Assembly: GCA_027422505.1 (NCBI GenBank)
Contig: JAPQWV010000050.1
Coordinates: forward strand, 1,612,001-1,676,000
Source: Craterostigma plantagineum
Taxonomy: Eukaryota > Streptophyta > Magnoliopsida > Lamiales > Linderniaceae
DNA: 64,000 bases
Direction: 5' to 3'
The notes under the pieces were generated by a model. That model searched no databases. It was not told where the DNA came from and was given only the letters and a program-made list of their open reading frames with translations. A program made the position numbers and the translations under genes. Below, piece after piece: positions 35,278 to 54,655 of this stretch (position 1 is its first letter; the number at the start of each line of letters is the position of its first letter).

Positions 35278-35958
35278 ATGTAGACCAGTGTTTTAAATAG
35301 CGTACTGTAGCGCGCTACGTAGCGCGAAATAGCGTAATTTTACTCAAAAACGCGTTAAAGCGCATGAAATATAGCATTTTTCCTCAAAAGCGTTATATTT
35401 TGCGCAATTAACATAATTTCGCGTGATTTAGCGTAAGATGGCGTGATTTAGCGTAATTTAGCACAATTTGTGTATTTTAAAGTCATATACGTGCACGAAG
35501 CTGAATTTTTTTACTAATATATATTTTAATACTTTTAACCATGTATTGTTGCATATATCTGTTATATGGTAGCATTTTCACTAAATATACATAAGAAAAA
35601 AGTCTTATTTAAGGGGTCTCTATACATGTCTTTTTCTTCAAACTAAATAGTACAACAAGCTTCTTTTAATTAATAATTTATTAATATAAATATTAATTAT
35701 TTGAAAACTATATAAAGGGTTTTATTTCCTACAGTGCTGTAATCCGAATGTTATTCTTATACATAATACCTAATTTCATGATTGAAGACCATTTAAAATT
35801 TGTTTATTAGCATGTATAGTTTTATATTATGCTTTTACCGTATTATAAATGGCTTGCCCGAAATACCTACGCATTACGCTACGCTACTTACGCTACGCAA
35901 CATCGGAACTAAAACGCGACACATTGCGCAATACGCTTTTTAAAACATTGATGTAGAC
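35278..35958. mobile_element. hAT-type element, 665 bp, non-autonomous
   Basis: The element at 35286-35950 has imperfect inverted ends, CAGTGTTTTAAATAGCGTAC and, on the other strand, CAATGTTTTAAAAAGCGTAT. Its perfect 8-bp duplication is ATGTAGAC (35278-35285 and 35951-35958). Both subterminal regions are dense in GCGTA/TACGC words (TAGCGCGCTACG on the left, TACGCTACGCTAC on the right). No coding capacity is seen. It sits about 260 bp upstream of the helicase start codon. Confidence 0.88.
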
Positions 35959-36211
35959 TGTATGTTTTTTTTTTAACGTATGCATATGAACGTATTGTGT
36001 ACGTAGTTTTAAAACTGTAAAAAATTGAATTAACGAATCCAAATGACTTGGGAAGAGAATTGCAAAATTGGTCAAATTGCAATTAGAAATAGTTTAAGGT
36101 CATACAGTGTAGTTATACATTTTCCCTCGCCCCCAAATTCGTATAACCTTAAACCCTCCAGCTCCAACCGAAGTCAAAATTGCAATTCCTCGTCGGCCGT
36201 GGGTTTGATCA

Positions 36212-40932
<4,721 letters not shown>

Positions 40933-40971
40933 ATTCTTAACAAGAGAAGGATTTGGCAAAGATCAAGGCAC

Positions 40972-41011
<40 letters not shown>

Positions 41012-41190
41012 TGATTATCAGCCTGTATGACTTATTTGTAAAATTGATTTGATATTTTTTGATTGAAGTTGCTATTTAGCAAAACAATATAATGGTCCCA
41101 TATGCATCAACTGTAATTCATGGTATGGCCTTTAACCTGCTCAGTATGTAAAAAAGAAAATTACAAATCAGAACCAACCAAGGAAAATTC
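40933..41190. other. spacer between two convergent genes
   Basis: Short 3'-to-3' spacer with an A run at about 40978-41009, apparently in the helicase 3' flank. Confidence 0.6.
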
Positions 41191-44100
41191 TTACATGATT
41201 ATACAGTTGCACTTTGATTCCAACTTCATAGGAGGCTTTGCACTGTCACCACCTTTCCTCAGCATTATCGCTGTCCGAATAGGATCAGTCGGCGCACCAT
41301 TTTCAGTCGCAGGCGCTTTAGCATCATTATTCTCCAACTTCCTCTGTCTAATAGCCTTCTGTGATTTGAAGCCACGCTTGCCTGAAGATCTCTGACGTGC
41401 TTCCCTCCTCTCAAGCTTCGACTTATTACCAAAATAAGTCGATGATGTTCGAAGATGAACAGCTTCCATTGTTGGGCTTCGCTCTTTCTCTATCGCAATA
41501 TCTGCAGCTTCGCATGCAATATCGTGAACGATGGATCTGCAAAAGAGAATGGCGTCGGCTGCTTCTTCGAGGCTCATGCTTTTCGATTTCTTCCCATTTA
41601 GCCCTTCGAACACAACCGTAGATTCTTCTGCGATTGGAAAGGAATTCTTCGGTCCCATCCATGTCATAATGATACAACATATGTATGTATATGCGTATGT
41701 GTGTGTGTGTAATATGCATTCAAGAAAGTCAAATCGCTGGAAAAAAAAACATTTAGAAGTACCATGGAAAGCGTCTGATCTGACTTCTTCAACTGCTGGC
41801 GTCTCAAAACCAATAGGATCGACATTCGTTTGAGTTTCGATATCACCATCTTCGATTTCTTCATCACAAATCCTTTCCTCACATAAACTAGGAACAGCAT
41901 CTTGCCCTTGAACATGTCCCGAGGAACACCTATCTTCTTCCTCCATAGTATTATCATTTGACTTGTTGTTAGTCGATGTTCTACAGTTCTCTTGCTCTTC
42001 AAAGTCCACGTTGGAATCAACTAATTCATCCCTCGATTGGATAGACGTTAGATTTACAGTGCATGTGCTTTCTGATTCAGCTTCAGAAGCCACTGAAAGC
42101 TCATTATCTGCGTATGCAACATTTAGCCCATTATCAGACTTAAGGCCACTCAATTGCCTATGAATACGAGACTCCATTTGCTTCGAAGATCCCAAATCAA
42201 CTGACGAAGAAAGAGAGGCACTATTACTACTGAAGCCCACCGAGCTTCTCATGCTGTTTATGCTGTCCCTTACATAGGATAGCTCGTCATAACTAACGTT
42301 ACTCACCGTGAGGCTTCTGCTTTGGACAACATACCCCCGTCTGCTGCTATTCGATTTTTTGAGCAGCAAAGAAATTCCCGAACCTTCTGAAATATCATTC
42401 GAATTTGAACTGTTTACAGAAAGTTGAAGGTCTTTTGCGTTTGCTGAAGTTTTAGTAGCCACTTGTTCAGCAGAATGTGTCAGTTCAACCTCTTCGTTGA
42501 CATAAGTATCAATATCTTCCCCTGTTTTGGTAGTGGAACTAACTTGTTCAGATTCTTGAAATGAGTTAGATTGGCTCAAATCCTCGAGTGTAAGAACAAT
42601 GGCATTCTTGTCTAAAACTGCCTCAAAATCTTCAGTGGTTGTTACAGTAGAATAAACTCTTGAAGTCGAACATTTACGACAAAGCTGCAGCTCTCCTTCT
42701 CTTTCTTGTTCACTTAATTGAAACCTCTGACCACATGCTGAGCACAGTTCCTTGTCTGAAAGATCATCAACGTTTCGATCTTCATGCATTTTATCAGAAG
42801 GAGGGCAGCCATCGATTTTATCGTGTTCACAAACAGAAGACTCATCTCTCATTTCGTATTCGTCTCCCTCGTTCAAAGCATCGACCTGATCCAAGACAAA
42901 TACTTGTTCGCCATGCTTGTTTTCACCGCTGACTTCCTCTTGATTTTGACCATTTTCTTCGATGTCAACTGCCCCACTTGTTCCTTGATCGGAACTAGTA
43001 TTGCTGCTAGTTGTAATAAGAGAGGCTATCGATGTCAAATAGCTTCCATTTACAGCATACATTGTTGCACTGGGGACACTCGACAACATGGGCCTGAACA
43101 TGTTCTGAGGACCCTTTCTTTCCTGCATTTAGATATATATCAGACACAGCATCTTAGTTCGCAGGCGAAAAATCGCAGTCACCCATCCATATGTGAAGAG
43201 AAGGTGTAATGACATCTTAAAGATTACGATTGCGTTCCTATTTTCAAAATCAAACATGCTATTTTATTCACATAAAGGATCCAAGAAGTTGATTCAGTAA
43301 TCCTTAGGAAAAGGTAAACTACAAGCTGAAACACAGAAACGGATAATAACAACTATAATCAAACAACCAAAGTGAAACTCCTAAGATGCTTACGATTTGT
43401 CGAAGAGCCACTTCAAAGGACCTTTTCGGGGCAGAAGTAGACGAAACTTTGCTCCCCTTCTTGAAAGATGATTCTTTCTCATTGCTGTGAGACGAACCGA
43501 TGCTTCTAGAAGCAGTTGGGGACATAGATCGCCGGCCCAATTTGGAACCATTCCTAGACAAAGCAGCTGGCGAAGATCCTCTTACATAGGACGCCGGCCC
43601 ATCGCCCAGCGATGTCCTAAGATTAGTAGGTGACTCCGATGAGAACCCTTGAATATTATCCTTCCATGCTTTCATCTTCGGCGAATCTGAGCTTCCCCTA
43701 TTCGCCTTAGACGAAGAAGAAGAGCTCGTTCGTGATGGTTGAGAAGGTTTCCTCGACGGCAAAGAAGATCTTAGGCTAAGAGGTGGGCTCGAATGAGGGG
43801 CGGGAAACTTCCTATTGCTTATTCTTGGCTGAGGTGAAATGTTGAAAAATTTAGGAGATGGGCTGAGCCGACGAGGGCATGGACTGCCCCTGTTAGAGCT
43901 TCCGTAGCCCTTCTCCATCTGAAATTCGAACGACGAAAAATTCAACGATATTGAAAGAAATGGAGAAAAATTTAATATGTTATACCGTGGATGAGCGTGA
44001 GATTGAGAGAGGTTGAGTTCTTGGTCTGCCCTCCCTCGAGGAAAGGTTGTTCTTCGACGTATCATCGTCCAAGGAAGTGAATAGAGGAGTTTCGGGAGGT

Positions 44101-44769
44101 GTTATCAGCCTATAATTTGTCGATTTTTTGCGTTTTAGAACGAAAGAAACCAATATCAACATAGATTCTCAATATGGATTTTTTAGGACTTTATGGTACT
44201 AACGGCTACATTAAGGAAGCAAGTAAGAACATACCAAAAATATCGAAGCAAATGAAAGCTGAGTGATCTAACTTTATCTTTTTGTAATAACAAAGACAAA
44301 ATCCTAAAAATAGATGAAAAGAAAAAAGGTCGAATATGTTGTCGAGTAACTAACTTACCAGTCGTAATCATTTTTGTCCCCTTCGACGTTGAGCAAGTCG
44401 CTTGTTTCCCCCCTTTTAGGAATTGAGAGTCCATGATTGTATTCAGAGAAGTACCTCAGTTTCAAAGCTGTCAATAGTCAGAATAGTTACATAAGCAACA
44501 TAAATATCAAGACACACAGCAAAGCTTATGATAATCTAGGAAAGAGATAAGTGAGTCAGGGGAAGAAATTTACAGAAAACGTCGTCGAAATCATCGTTCG
44601 ACTGAAGCAAGAAGTTATCCCTTTCTCTGTTCTGCACCTCATTGAACAGAGCAAGATCGTCTTCCCTTTCGCAAATCCCGCCCTCCAAACTACGCCTTCT
44701 CTTGTGATTTTTTTCCGACTTAAGTTCCATTTTTTTAGGGGATATTCTCATCAAAGGCGACGAAGGCAT
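41191..44769 (-). CDS. serine-rich At2g40070/At1g27850-like protein, 961 aa
   Basis: A plant-specific, largely disordered serine/proline-rich protein; relatives are often labelled flocculation-like and some bind microtubules, but the role is not established. Five exons join in phase: 44574-44769, 44359-44467, 43986-44109, 43394-43918, 41191-43122. Family landmarks: EDDLALFNEVQNRERDNFLL near the start, NDYDWLITPPETPLF, GFSSESPTNLRTSL, KRSFEVALRQI, then FRPMLSSVPSATMYAV. The long last exon adds an acidic serine-rich region and a C-terminal block (EEAADAILFCRSIVHDIACE) ending CNCIIM, where CIIM fits a CaaX prenylation box. A CA/TA microsatellite at about 41690-41725 codes an HTHTYAYTY insert in frame; it may instead be an unrecognised intron. 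Frames opening further upstream at 44775 start with GTG, so ATG 44769 is used. Confidence 0.8.
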
Positions 44770-47020
44770 ATTCACAGCTCAATCAAGAAATATCGAGAGA
44801 AGTTCGACTCTTACATAAGAACAAAAAATGCAGAAATTTCAGAAACCCTCAATGCATTTTACCATTTTTCTTTGATCAAATCCCCAACCCAACTAGGAAT
44901 TATTGCCCGAAAATGCCACAGCAGAAACTACCTCTTTGAGCTCAATAATCCCAGAAAATGAAGCTAATCCTTCGAGCAAAAATCTCCCCACTAAACACCC
45001 CAAAACCTAACGCAAGCTTACCCTATCAAAGTTCATGACTTTTTATCAGGAAAAAAAAAACAAAGTGCTGTGAAGTTGTGAGCATAAAGGGCTAATGGAT
45101 CTACAGTTGCCTTGAGCAGATCAAGTGAAATTTAGCAGAAATATGTTGGAATTCCCAAAAACAACCATAAAAAAGGAGGAGAAGAAGAAGAAACACAGCA
45201 GATGAAGGAAGAATGTGGCGTAATTATAATCACTTGAGAGTTGAGAAATGTGTAGCATAGAGCACCATTACCACCACAGCAGCAAAAGTGAAGAGAAAGA
45301 AAACCAAGAACAATAAAAGAAAAAGAAAAGAATCGAAACTATATGCTTAATAATCCAGCGAATGATCAAGCGAAGTGTTTGTTTAATCAGTTTCTTCTTC
45401 TGTGTATTATTATTAACTCAGTGAGCTGTAATAATTACCATAATGATAAGACGACAGTGTCATTAGCTAACTGGTGAAGACAACGTTCGTACATAATTAG
45501 CAACTGTAATTATAATATTAAGAATAATGATAATATATATACCACAAAGTTAAATTACAGGGTTTCCTTTGGTGGTTTCTTTTTTTTTTTTTTCTCAAAG
45601 TCCTTTGGTGGTTTCAGAAAAGAGCTTTGACCCACTTTTTCAGAAAAGCTGACCATGAATGAGAACAAAAAATGTAGTTATGAAAATGATAATAATTGTT
45701 TACCAATGTTATTGGTTCAATAAATTGGTTTGGCAGATCGAAAGTACAAGTATCATATATTGGGAATATGAATATTAATATAATACATATGATCTATGTC
45801 ACGAGATTATAGAAATGGCTTGTTACTCATTAAATTGATCAAACTATGAATGAGAAATTATGGTAATTTGAATGTTAATTCGTTAATAATTATTTTTATT
45901 TATCATTAATTAATAACTGCGAGAGTTATGACAACTTTTCACAACTATCTTTTTATCTAAGAATCTATGGTCCTTTTAACTTTTAAATGCCATGAATTTT
46001 TCCGATAAATTATTCAAAAGCTGTGGATCTTGAACTACAACTTTTTCGAATCCTATAAAATAGACGCGGATGAATTTTATTTCATTCACATATAAGACCT
46101 TAAAATTCATTTCGAGAGTAGTATTCCTTTAATAAGCAGAGTTCAAATCTCTTCTTTTTCGTTGTTTCTTATAATTTTATGTATGCTCATATTCTAAAAA
46201 CGCTTGTGCTTGTACATCGAAAAATAGCCTATCAACTAACAACTATGACATTTTGATTATCCAGACGAAATTACGTACATATGTATATTTTTACAATCAT
46301 CAACAAATTAAAAAACCACATATTAAAATATTATAGATTCTTTGAGTTTGCAGAGGGACCACACAAAAATGATGTTCGAGTCTTGTTATATAACGTTGTA
46401 CTAAGACTATCATGACTTTATTATAATATAAATATCAATCACGTAACCTTTTTTATTGGTAGGTAAGAGATCCAAGCTCATTATTGATAAATAATTTCTT
46501 TCACATTCACACATATAGAAATTGATGATTGCTTCTAAACATAAGACGTTTTCAATGCTAAGCTGTAAGCAACTTTAGCCAGTCTTTATCTTGTGATTTG
46601 GGATTATTGAATAAAAATAAGATCGAATCAGAATATAAGTTCATTGTGTTTTATAAATAATTTTTATGGATTACGAAGCTGAATTTATTATATAAAAGGT
46701 CGGGCACATTTAGATGGATGAGTTTGCAGCCATATCCATGGCTAAGAATATTATTATGTGTGTGTATCAAGTGAATTAAAAAATTAACTATATTATCTCT
46801 ATAAATCCATTCTAGTACACATATGTACAATAAACTGAGGAGACAGTCCTCAATTCAAAAGAAAAGAAAAAAAAAAGCGAAGAAAATAACAATAGAGAAA
46901 GGAATTGTAACGTACATCTAATTCCTACAATAGTACTTTACTTTCGAGCTTATATGTTGACGAAATAATCATCTTATTGAAGAAAAACAAGAAATAACAA
47001 AGCCTCGTACTTTATTTAAT
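44770..47020. other. intergenic, about 2.2 kb, AT-rich
   Basis: Upstream region of the serine-rich gene (A/G-rich near 45170-45330, probably leader) and 3' flank of the transporter gene. No further coding sequence recognised. Confidence 0.55.
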
Positions 47021-49922
47021 TTATTGGTAGAACTTGTAGTTCTTAGCGGATAGAATAATGTTCCTCAACCCTCCAATTGGTGCCACAACCATTAGTATAA
47101 CTCCAAGAATGATAAATAGCTGTAAATTAAAAATAAATAAGGTAATTTAGTCAAAAAAAAGTTTTTGAAAAATAATAATTGGTACAATTTTTCTAATGCA
47201 TACTTACCCAGTTCATGAGCCACGATAAGCCGAACTTCTTTGGTTTCTTGACAATGAGCCACATGATGCATGGAAGCTGAAAAAATATCATATATTTAAC
47301 TAAATATGCTATTGTGATAATATATATATATATATTATATTCCAAATAAAATAAAGAAACGTTGACTCACAAAGTATGTTGTCGGGGCTAATGCAAACCC
47401 TCCAAAGAATCCAAGCAGCCCTCCAAAGAAGGGGATTGTCATGGCGATAAACATAGTAAACCCTACGAAATATTATTACACAAATTTAAATAGATTTTCC
47501 TTAAGAAGACATAAATAAAATTAGATAAAAATGTAGAAATTTCTAGAAACAACAATAAACCCTCACCAACATAAAGTGTACGTGTGGTAAACCGTAGCCC
47601 AAACGAAGGCTTGAACTTCATCTTCTTCACCAAGAACGTCTCCATCATGTCGAACACTGGCATGGCATATATCTAAAATTCCACGACATTTCTCCACGTT
47701 TAAATCATTACTAAACAATTGTAATAATGATGATCTTATAAAGGGTTCGTTTGGTATGCAGAATAGGACGTCAAAGAGAAAAAGGAAAAGTATAATGGTG
47801 CGCATGGAATCACTATCCATTATACTATGTGTGTCTATCATAACAGTTTTCCTGTTCTTTCCTGCATCGAATTCCACATACCAAACATACCCTAGGAATT
47901 CAGTGTGGAAAGGATACGGAAAAGGAAAACTAACTTTTACGTGTGGTTGACCTAGAAGAAATATATTAGGAAAATAAGAGAAAAGAAAAAAAAAACTTAA
48001 ACTAAGTTCTGAGCTAAAATCATAAAAACTATTTTTCTTACCAAATGATGAGGAAAAAGAAAGAAAAATTAGTGAAATTCATTTTCTCGTTATTTTTCTT
48101 TTTATCACTGCTTACCTGAATCCAAATACAACCTAAATGATTATTTCATTATTACCTGATAGCTTCCGATGACGTGGATCAAGACAAACATGTTGGCAGA
48201 AGAGATGAGCCACGCGGGCTTCTCGAGGGTCATCAAGATGTTATCGTCCACGGAGTTACCGAAGGCGTAGTAACCGATGAACGCGACTGGGAAGTAACAC
48301 AAGGCCACGATGAGGTACGCAAATATTACGCCCTTCCACATGGGCTTCTTGGAAGGGTTTTCGGGCGTCGAAGGGATGGTGGCTTGAATCTCGAGCACCA
48401 CGTTGTGGCCCGCGTAGGCGAAGGCTATGTCGCCCAGAGCGTTGAAGAAGTTGAAGGCATTCTCCGACCCGTTCTTGCCCCTCATCTCGTAGCTCACGTT
48501 CGGGCTTACCCCCTTGGCTAGGGACGCCGTCCACGCGATCGTCGAGTATCTGCAATTGAAAAAAACATTTTTTCATAAGAAGTTTATGGCAGTGTATACG
48601 TATATATGTGATGGAAATGAAATGTATACAACTAAAATGATGCATTCTCTTAAACCTAAGCGCCCGGGGCAAGAGGTCGTTTTAGAGAGGAAATTTCATA
48701 TAAGGCTAGATAAGAAAGAAATCAGCCTAAACGTGAGGGGACAGTTGGATATAAAGTATATAAAAACTAGATTAGTTATTTTTTCAGTCATGTAATTTAT
48801 GTGTGTTGGCATTCTAGGCCACTGGTGGCGATACAATACTATTAAAATCAAGCAATTAAGGGACATTATAAGTCGGAATGCTAGACTTTATTCCAAATTT
48901 ACTTTATTTTGAAAGTTATTATGATGGCATACCTCATAACCTTGCAGGAACTCTAAAATTATACTCTGAAACCCTAAAATTTTGATCAAAATCAGGTCTG
49001 GCTTAGTCCCTAATATGCTTAGTTTTGAAAGTTGTTGATGTCAACCCCTAAACTTTCTGTCCCTATAATGATGTACCAAAATTACGGGATTGGAAAACTA
49101 TTCAAGCCTATGAACTAATATGTGATGGACTCATTTCAATCTTAAACTTTTAGATGAAAGCATCTTTCAATAATATATATATTGATTTGGGTTGATATGA
49201 TTTTTCGACATGGGACGAGCAATCCCAAGACTACTTACGTGAGCGACATGACGGCGGCCGCCAGGGAGATGATGGAGATGGAATTGAAGTTTGGGAGATG
49301 GGAAAGCACGAAGTGTACCGAGGCGAAGATCATGATGAAGTATGTGAGCTTGATCTCTCTGCAGTCGGGGCACACTGTGTGGTGGAATTTCTTGAGCGAT
49401 TTCCCGCCCGTGACCATGTAGATGATGCAAGTGCTTACCTCGACCACGAGCTGCTGGGGCACCACTATGTAGAGCCCGAGCTTCTCTCCGAAGGCGTGCT
49501 GGCCAAGCTCGTGGTATCTGTCGAACCTCTTTCCCGGGACCATCTCGTGCATCTCGACCATCTGCCAAAGCGTGTAGAGGGTGATTACCCACGACATTAT
49601 CATCATCGTAACGCCCGGTCCCCTGTCGTGTCATCAATGCAGACGAAAAATTAGTCCTGAGAAATTTTTACGATTATAACAGCCAAAACGGGACGATGTT
49701 TTTTTTTCCATATATATATGCTTACCATCCCATGTTAGACATGGCGTAGGGAAGGCTAAGCACGCCGGCGCCGACCATAGCGGTGACGTTGTGGAAGGTC
49801 GAATACCACCATTTTGCCGTACGAGACGAAGTGACGGGCAGCCAATCGTCGATGGCTTTCTCCTCGGCGCTCTTTTCGATGGCCGAAAAGGCGTTGTTCT
49901 GTGGCTCGACGGCTTCTGCCAT
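47021..49922 (-). CDS. LHT1: LHT-type amino acid transporter, 446 aa
   Basis: A proton-coupled, broad-specificity amino acid permease of the lysine/histidine transporter group (AAAP family, Aa_trans domain) in the plasma membrane. Seven exons join in phase: 49726-49922, 49239-49622, 48156-48549, 47567-47672, 47371-47462, 47208-47276, 47021-47119. The 446-residue product matches the usual LHT length. Signatures: an acidic cytosolic N-terminus with [30 protein letters not shown] (first membrane helix), [39 protein letters not shown], and PSFGLRF before the last helices, with about ten hydrophobic segments. The symbol marks the clade; it could be a paralogue. Introns carry MITE-like DNA at 47743-47892 and 48790-49170. 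The upstream 5' flank contains several W-box cores. Confidence 0.93.
47743..47892. mobile_element. MITE-like insertion in transporter intron 3
   Basis: A 150-bp unit starting GGGTTCGTTTGGTATGCAGA and ending CATACCAAACATACCC, an imperfect inverted repeat of about 20 bp. No clear target duplication, so the superfamily is open. Confidence 0.5.
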
Positions 49923-50164
49923 AATTATTTGTTTATTGATTATTTTTGTTTGTAGTATCTTTGTTTTTCTTTATATATGTGTTTCGGTTTATATTCTTTC
50001 TCCCTCTCTTCTGATGGGAAGGGAGTGGTTTTGTGGCACAAAGATAAGGGAGACAAAGACAAGGAGAGATTGTTAAGATGATCCACCACAGAACACTTCT
50101 TTGTGATTGCGTAGGACGATCAATTTATATGCAATTTTATGGTTTTCGTTGATGGTGAGGACGG

Positions 50165-50245
50165 GTTTTTTAACTTCGAACAGTGGTTGACCATTGAGTT
50201 CGGAGAATACGAGGTTGACCATTGGTCAACCAACTGTCAAGCTAC
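50165..50245 (-). promoter_or_regulatory. W-box cluster upstream of the LHT gene
   Basis: TTGACC occurs at about 50188 and 50214, with the inverted form GGTCAACC at about 50225. This gives three TTGAC cores within about 45 bp, roughly 250-310 bp upstream of the transporter start codon. WRKY factors bind this core. Function is inferred from motif density only. Confidence 0.45.
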
Positions 50246-50847
50246 CGTTTTGTTGAACTCAAACCTTATCATCCACTAATGTATTAGGTAGTCAGATAAA
50301 TAAATGCATAGTATGAATTGTCCGGATCGGAAAAGCATAGGATCAATGTCGAATGTTGTTATGTCGTCCATTGAATTTCAATGGATTATATTTCGTCGTG
50401 TTCTATTATTATTTAGCAAATATGTTGTGCCTTTCGAAACGTATATAGCAAAATTTATTTAAGTTGGAAATCAAAGGTTGTACCAATATCTTACTTATTT
50501 TTATTTATGAATATTTTTAACCTGAAATCAAGATTTTCGTCTTCATAAGATTTGGACATGCATATTTCTAAAAGCAAACGAAAGCCCATATAGATTTTCA
50601 GAAAACATCATTCATTCTCGAGAAATCCTTAGGAAAAAAGGACAGAATCAAAACATCATTAGTGTCTCGCATTCAAGAATGCAAAATAGGGAACTAGGAA
50701 GTGTTTTCACCAAACATAAACGGCAACCTACGAAACTAGGCTGCAAATACACAACACAAACACCAATTATTCTTATTACCAGCAAACTCGAAATAGGATG
50801 ACATGAAAAGGGAAAAGTCGAGAAAAGGCACTTCGACAGAAGAAGAT

Positions 50848-52986
<2,139 letters not shown>

Positions 52987-54227
52987 GATGATTCTTAATA
53001 CGAAGGATTAAAAGCTGGACGAATATGCAATAGAGAAGAAGAGAGTGATGTGAGAGACTGTGAGAGGAAATGGGGGTTTATGTAAGGGGGCTTTAAAGGA
53101 GGTTTCTTGCCAAGTGGTGGATCGAAAGGAGTGGTCGAAATATTTTCTTTTCGAAAGAAAAAGAAAAAATGAAAATAAATAAGGGCGTGGAAGGTTCTAG
53201 GCGTTACCGTTTCTTCTCTCACAAATCTGTGGGAGGAAGTGGATTTTTACTTTGGCAGTAAATAATTTTTTTGACGAATATTCGGGGAATAAATAATAAA
53301 CTAGTATTCTTGCACATCCATGCAGCTAACTATTTATTCAATAAGTGAAGTATAATAATAAGTTAATTGTATAATATTTATTGTAAACATTGATATTTAA
53401 GGATATGATTGAAATAATTTTAAATTAAGATTAAGAGTAAAATAATAATTATGAAATGGGTAGGTAATCCGTGGTAAGAAATGTTGTAAGATTTGTCAAT
53501 GTTTTTGAAAAATATTATTCCCGTTATAAGATTAGTCTTCCATACATATCATGTCCGTTATAAGATTATTCTTTCCAAGATTAGTATTTCATAGATCTTA
53601 TAGCTATCGGATTTCAGAAAGAAAAAAATACGAGCACCATTTACGTATTACTTTACAACAATATGATTTTAGTCTTATTGATGCAAAACTTCATTTAATT
53701 CCCTTGTACTATTACTAGTGACAAAAGTATGGATCTCTCTAAAACATTGATTGTGTTATAAATTAGCTACGGCTATATCTACCTTTGTATTCCCATGTAA
53801 TATTTTATATAGGAAAAATGACTTGTTAATATGGTGTAAGACGTGGAAATTAAAATTACTCGAATATAATTATCCTATAGCCAATAACAATTTTGAACAA
53901 AAATAGGTGAGTGCAATCCACCTACGACGGAGAGACCGATATGTTAGGTTTTTCTTTTTTTTTTTTTTTTTTTTTTTGTAGTTATATTATGTCTTATATT
54001 ATCTATCACTTTCCACCACTTGCAACCAAAGTAGACCATCATGGATCTTGTGACTTTCCTACCTTTCTTTTTTTTTTTGTTGATATACTATTTAACTTTA
54101 TTTATTTTAATTTTATCTATATCTATCTATCTATGTAAGATGTGTCATGATTAAATAAAAATGCAAACTACAATTAGAGAATCACCAATGCCATAACGAT
54201 ACAAGCGAGAAAAAGACGAACCTGACA

Positions 54228-54270
<43 letters not shown>

Positions 54271-54281
54271 TAGAGGAATGT
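52987..54281. other. GAPDH promoter and AT-rich spacer
   Basis: No further gene. Poly-T runs near 53954-53978 and 54066, and a (TA)n run at about 54230-54267. Confidence 0.55.
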
Positions 54282-54655
54282 TATGGTGGTCACCTTATGT
54301 GAGTACCTTACATAGGCACCTGTCCAGGTGGCATTGATTCGTGCCATGTCGACATGCCACATCAACATTAGATGATACACGACACTAATTAACAAATTCT
54401 ATGGATCATTGGTCAACATATCGGACGATGATGTGGCATATTTATGCACAGCTCAATACCACATAGCAGGTACCACATAAAGCGTAAAGATGCCACATCA
54501 TCGTCCGATATGTCGACCAATGGCCCCTAGAATTTGTTAATTAGTGTCGTGTATCATCTAATGTTGATGTGGCATGTCGACATGGCACGAATCAATGCCA
54601 CATGGACAGGTGCCCACGTAAGGTGCTCACATAAGGTGAGCACCATAATATTCCT
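54282..54655. mobile_element. foldback MITE with long inverted arms
   Basis: Two arms of roughly 165 bp (about 54282-54450 and 54490-54655) are near-perfect inverted copies. Landmarks are GTGCCATGTCGACATG(CC), ATTAGATGATACACGACAC and CGGACGATGATGTGGCAT, each present in both orientations. The ends read AGGAATGTTATGGTGGTCAC and, on the other strand, AGGAATATTATGGTGCTCAC. A flanking ATATAAGTA occurs on both sides but in TA-rich DNA, so the duplication length is ambiguous. Confidence 0.75.

Noticed and set aside
40978..41009. Poly-A run taken as the tail of a processed retrogene
   Set aside because: The adjacent helicase gene has 15 introns, so it is not retroposed; the run is a simple repeat.
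47756..47950. 64-codon plus-strand frame in the transporter intron
   Set aside because: It lies within a MITE-like unit and has no family motif.
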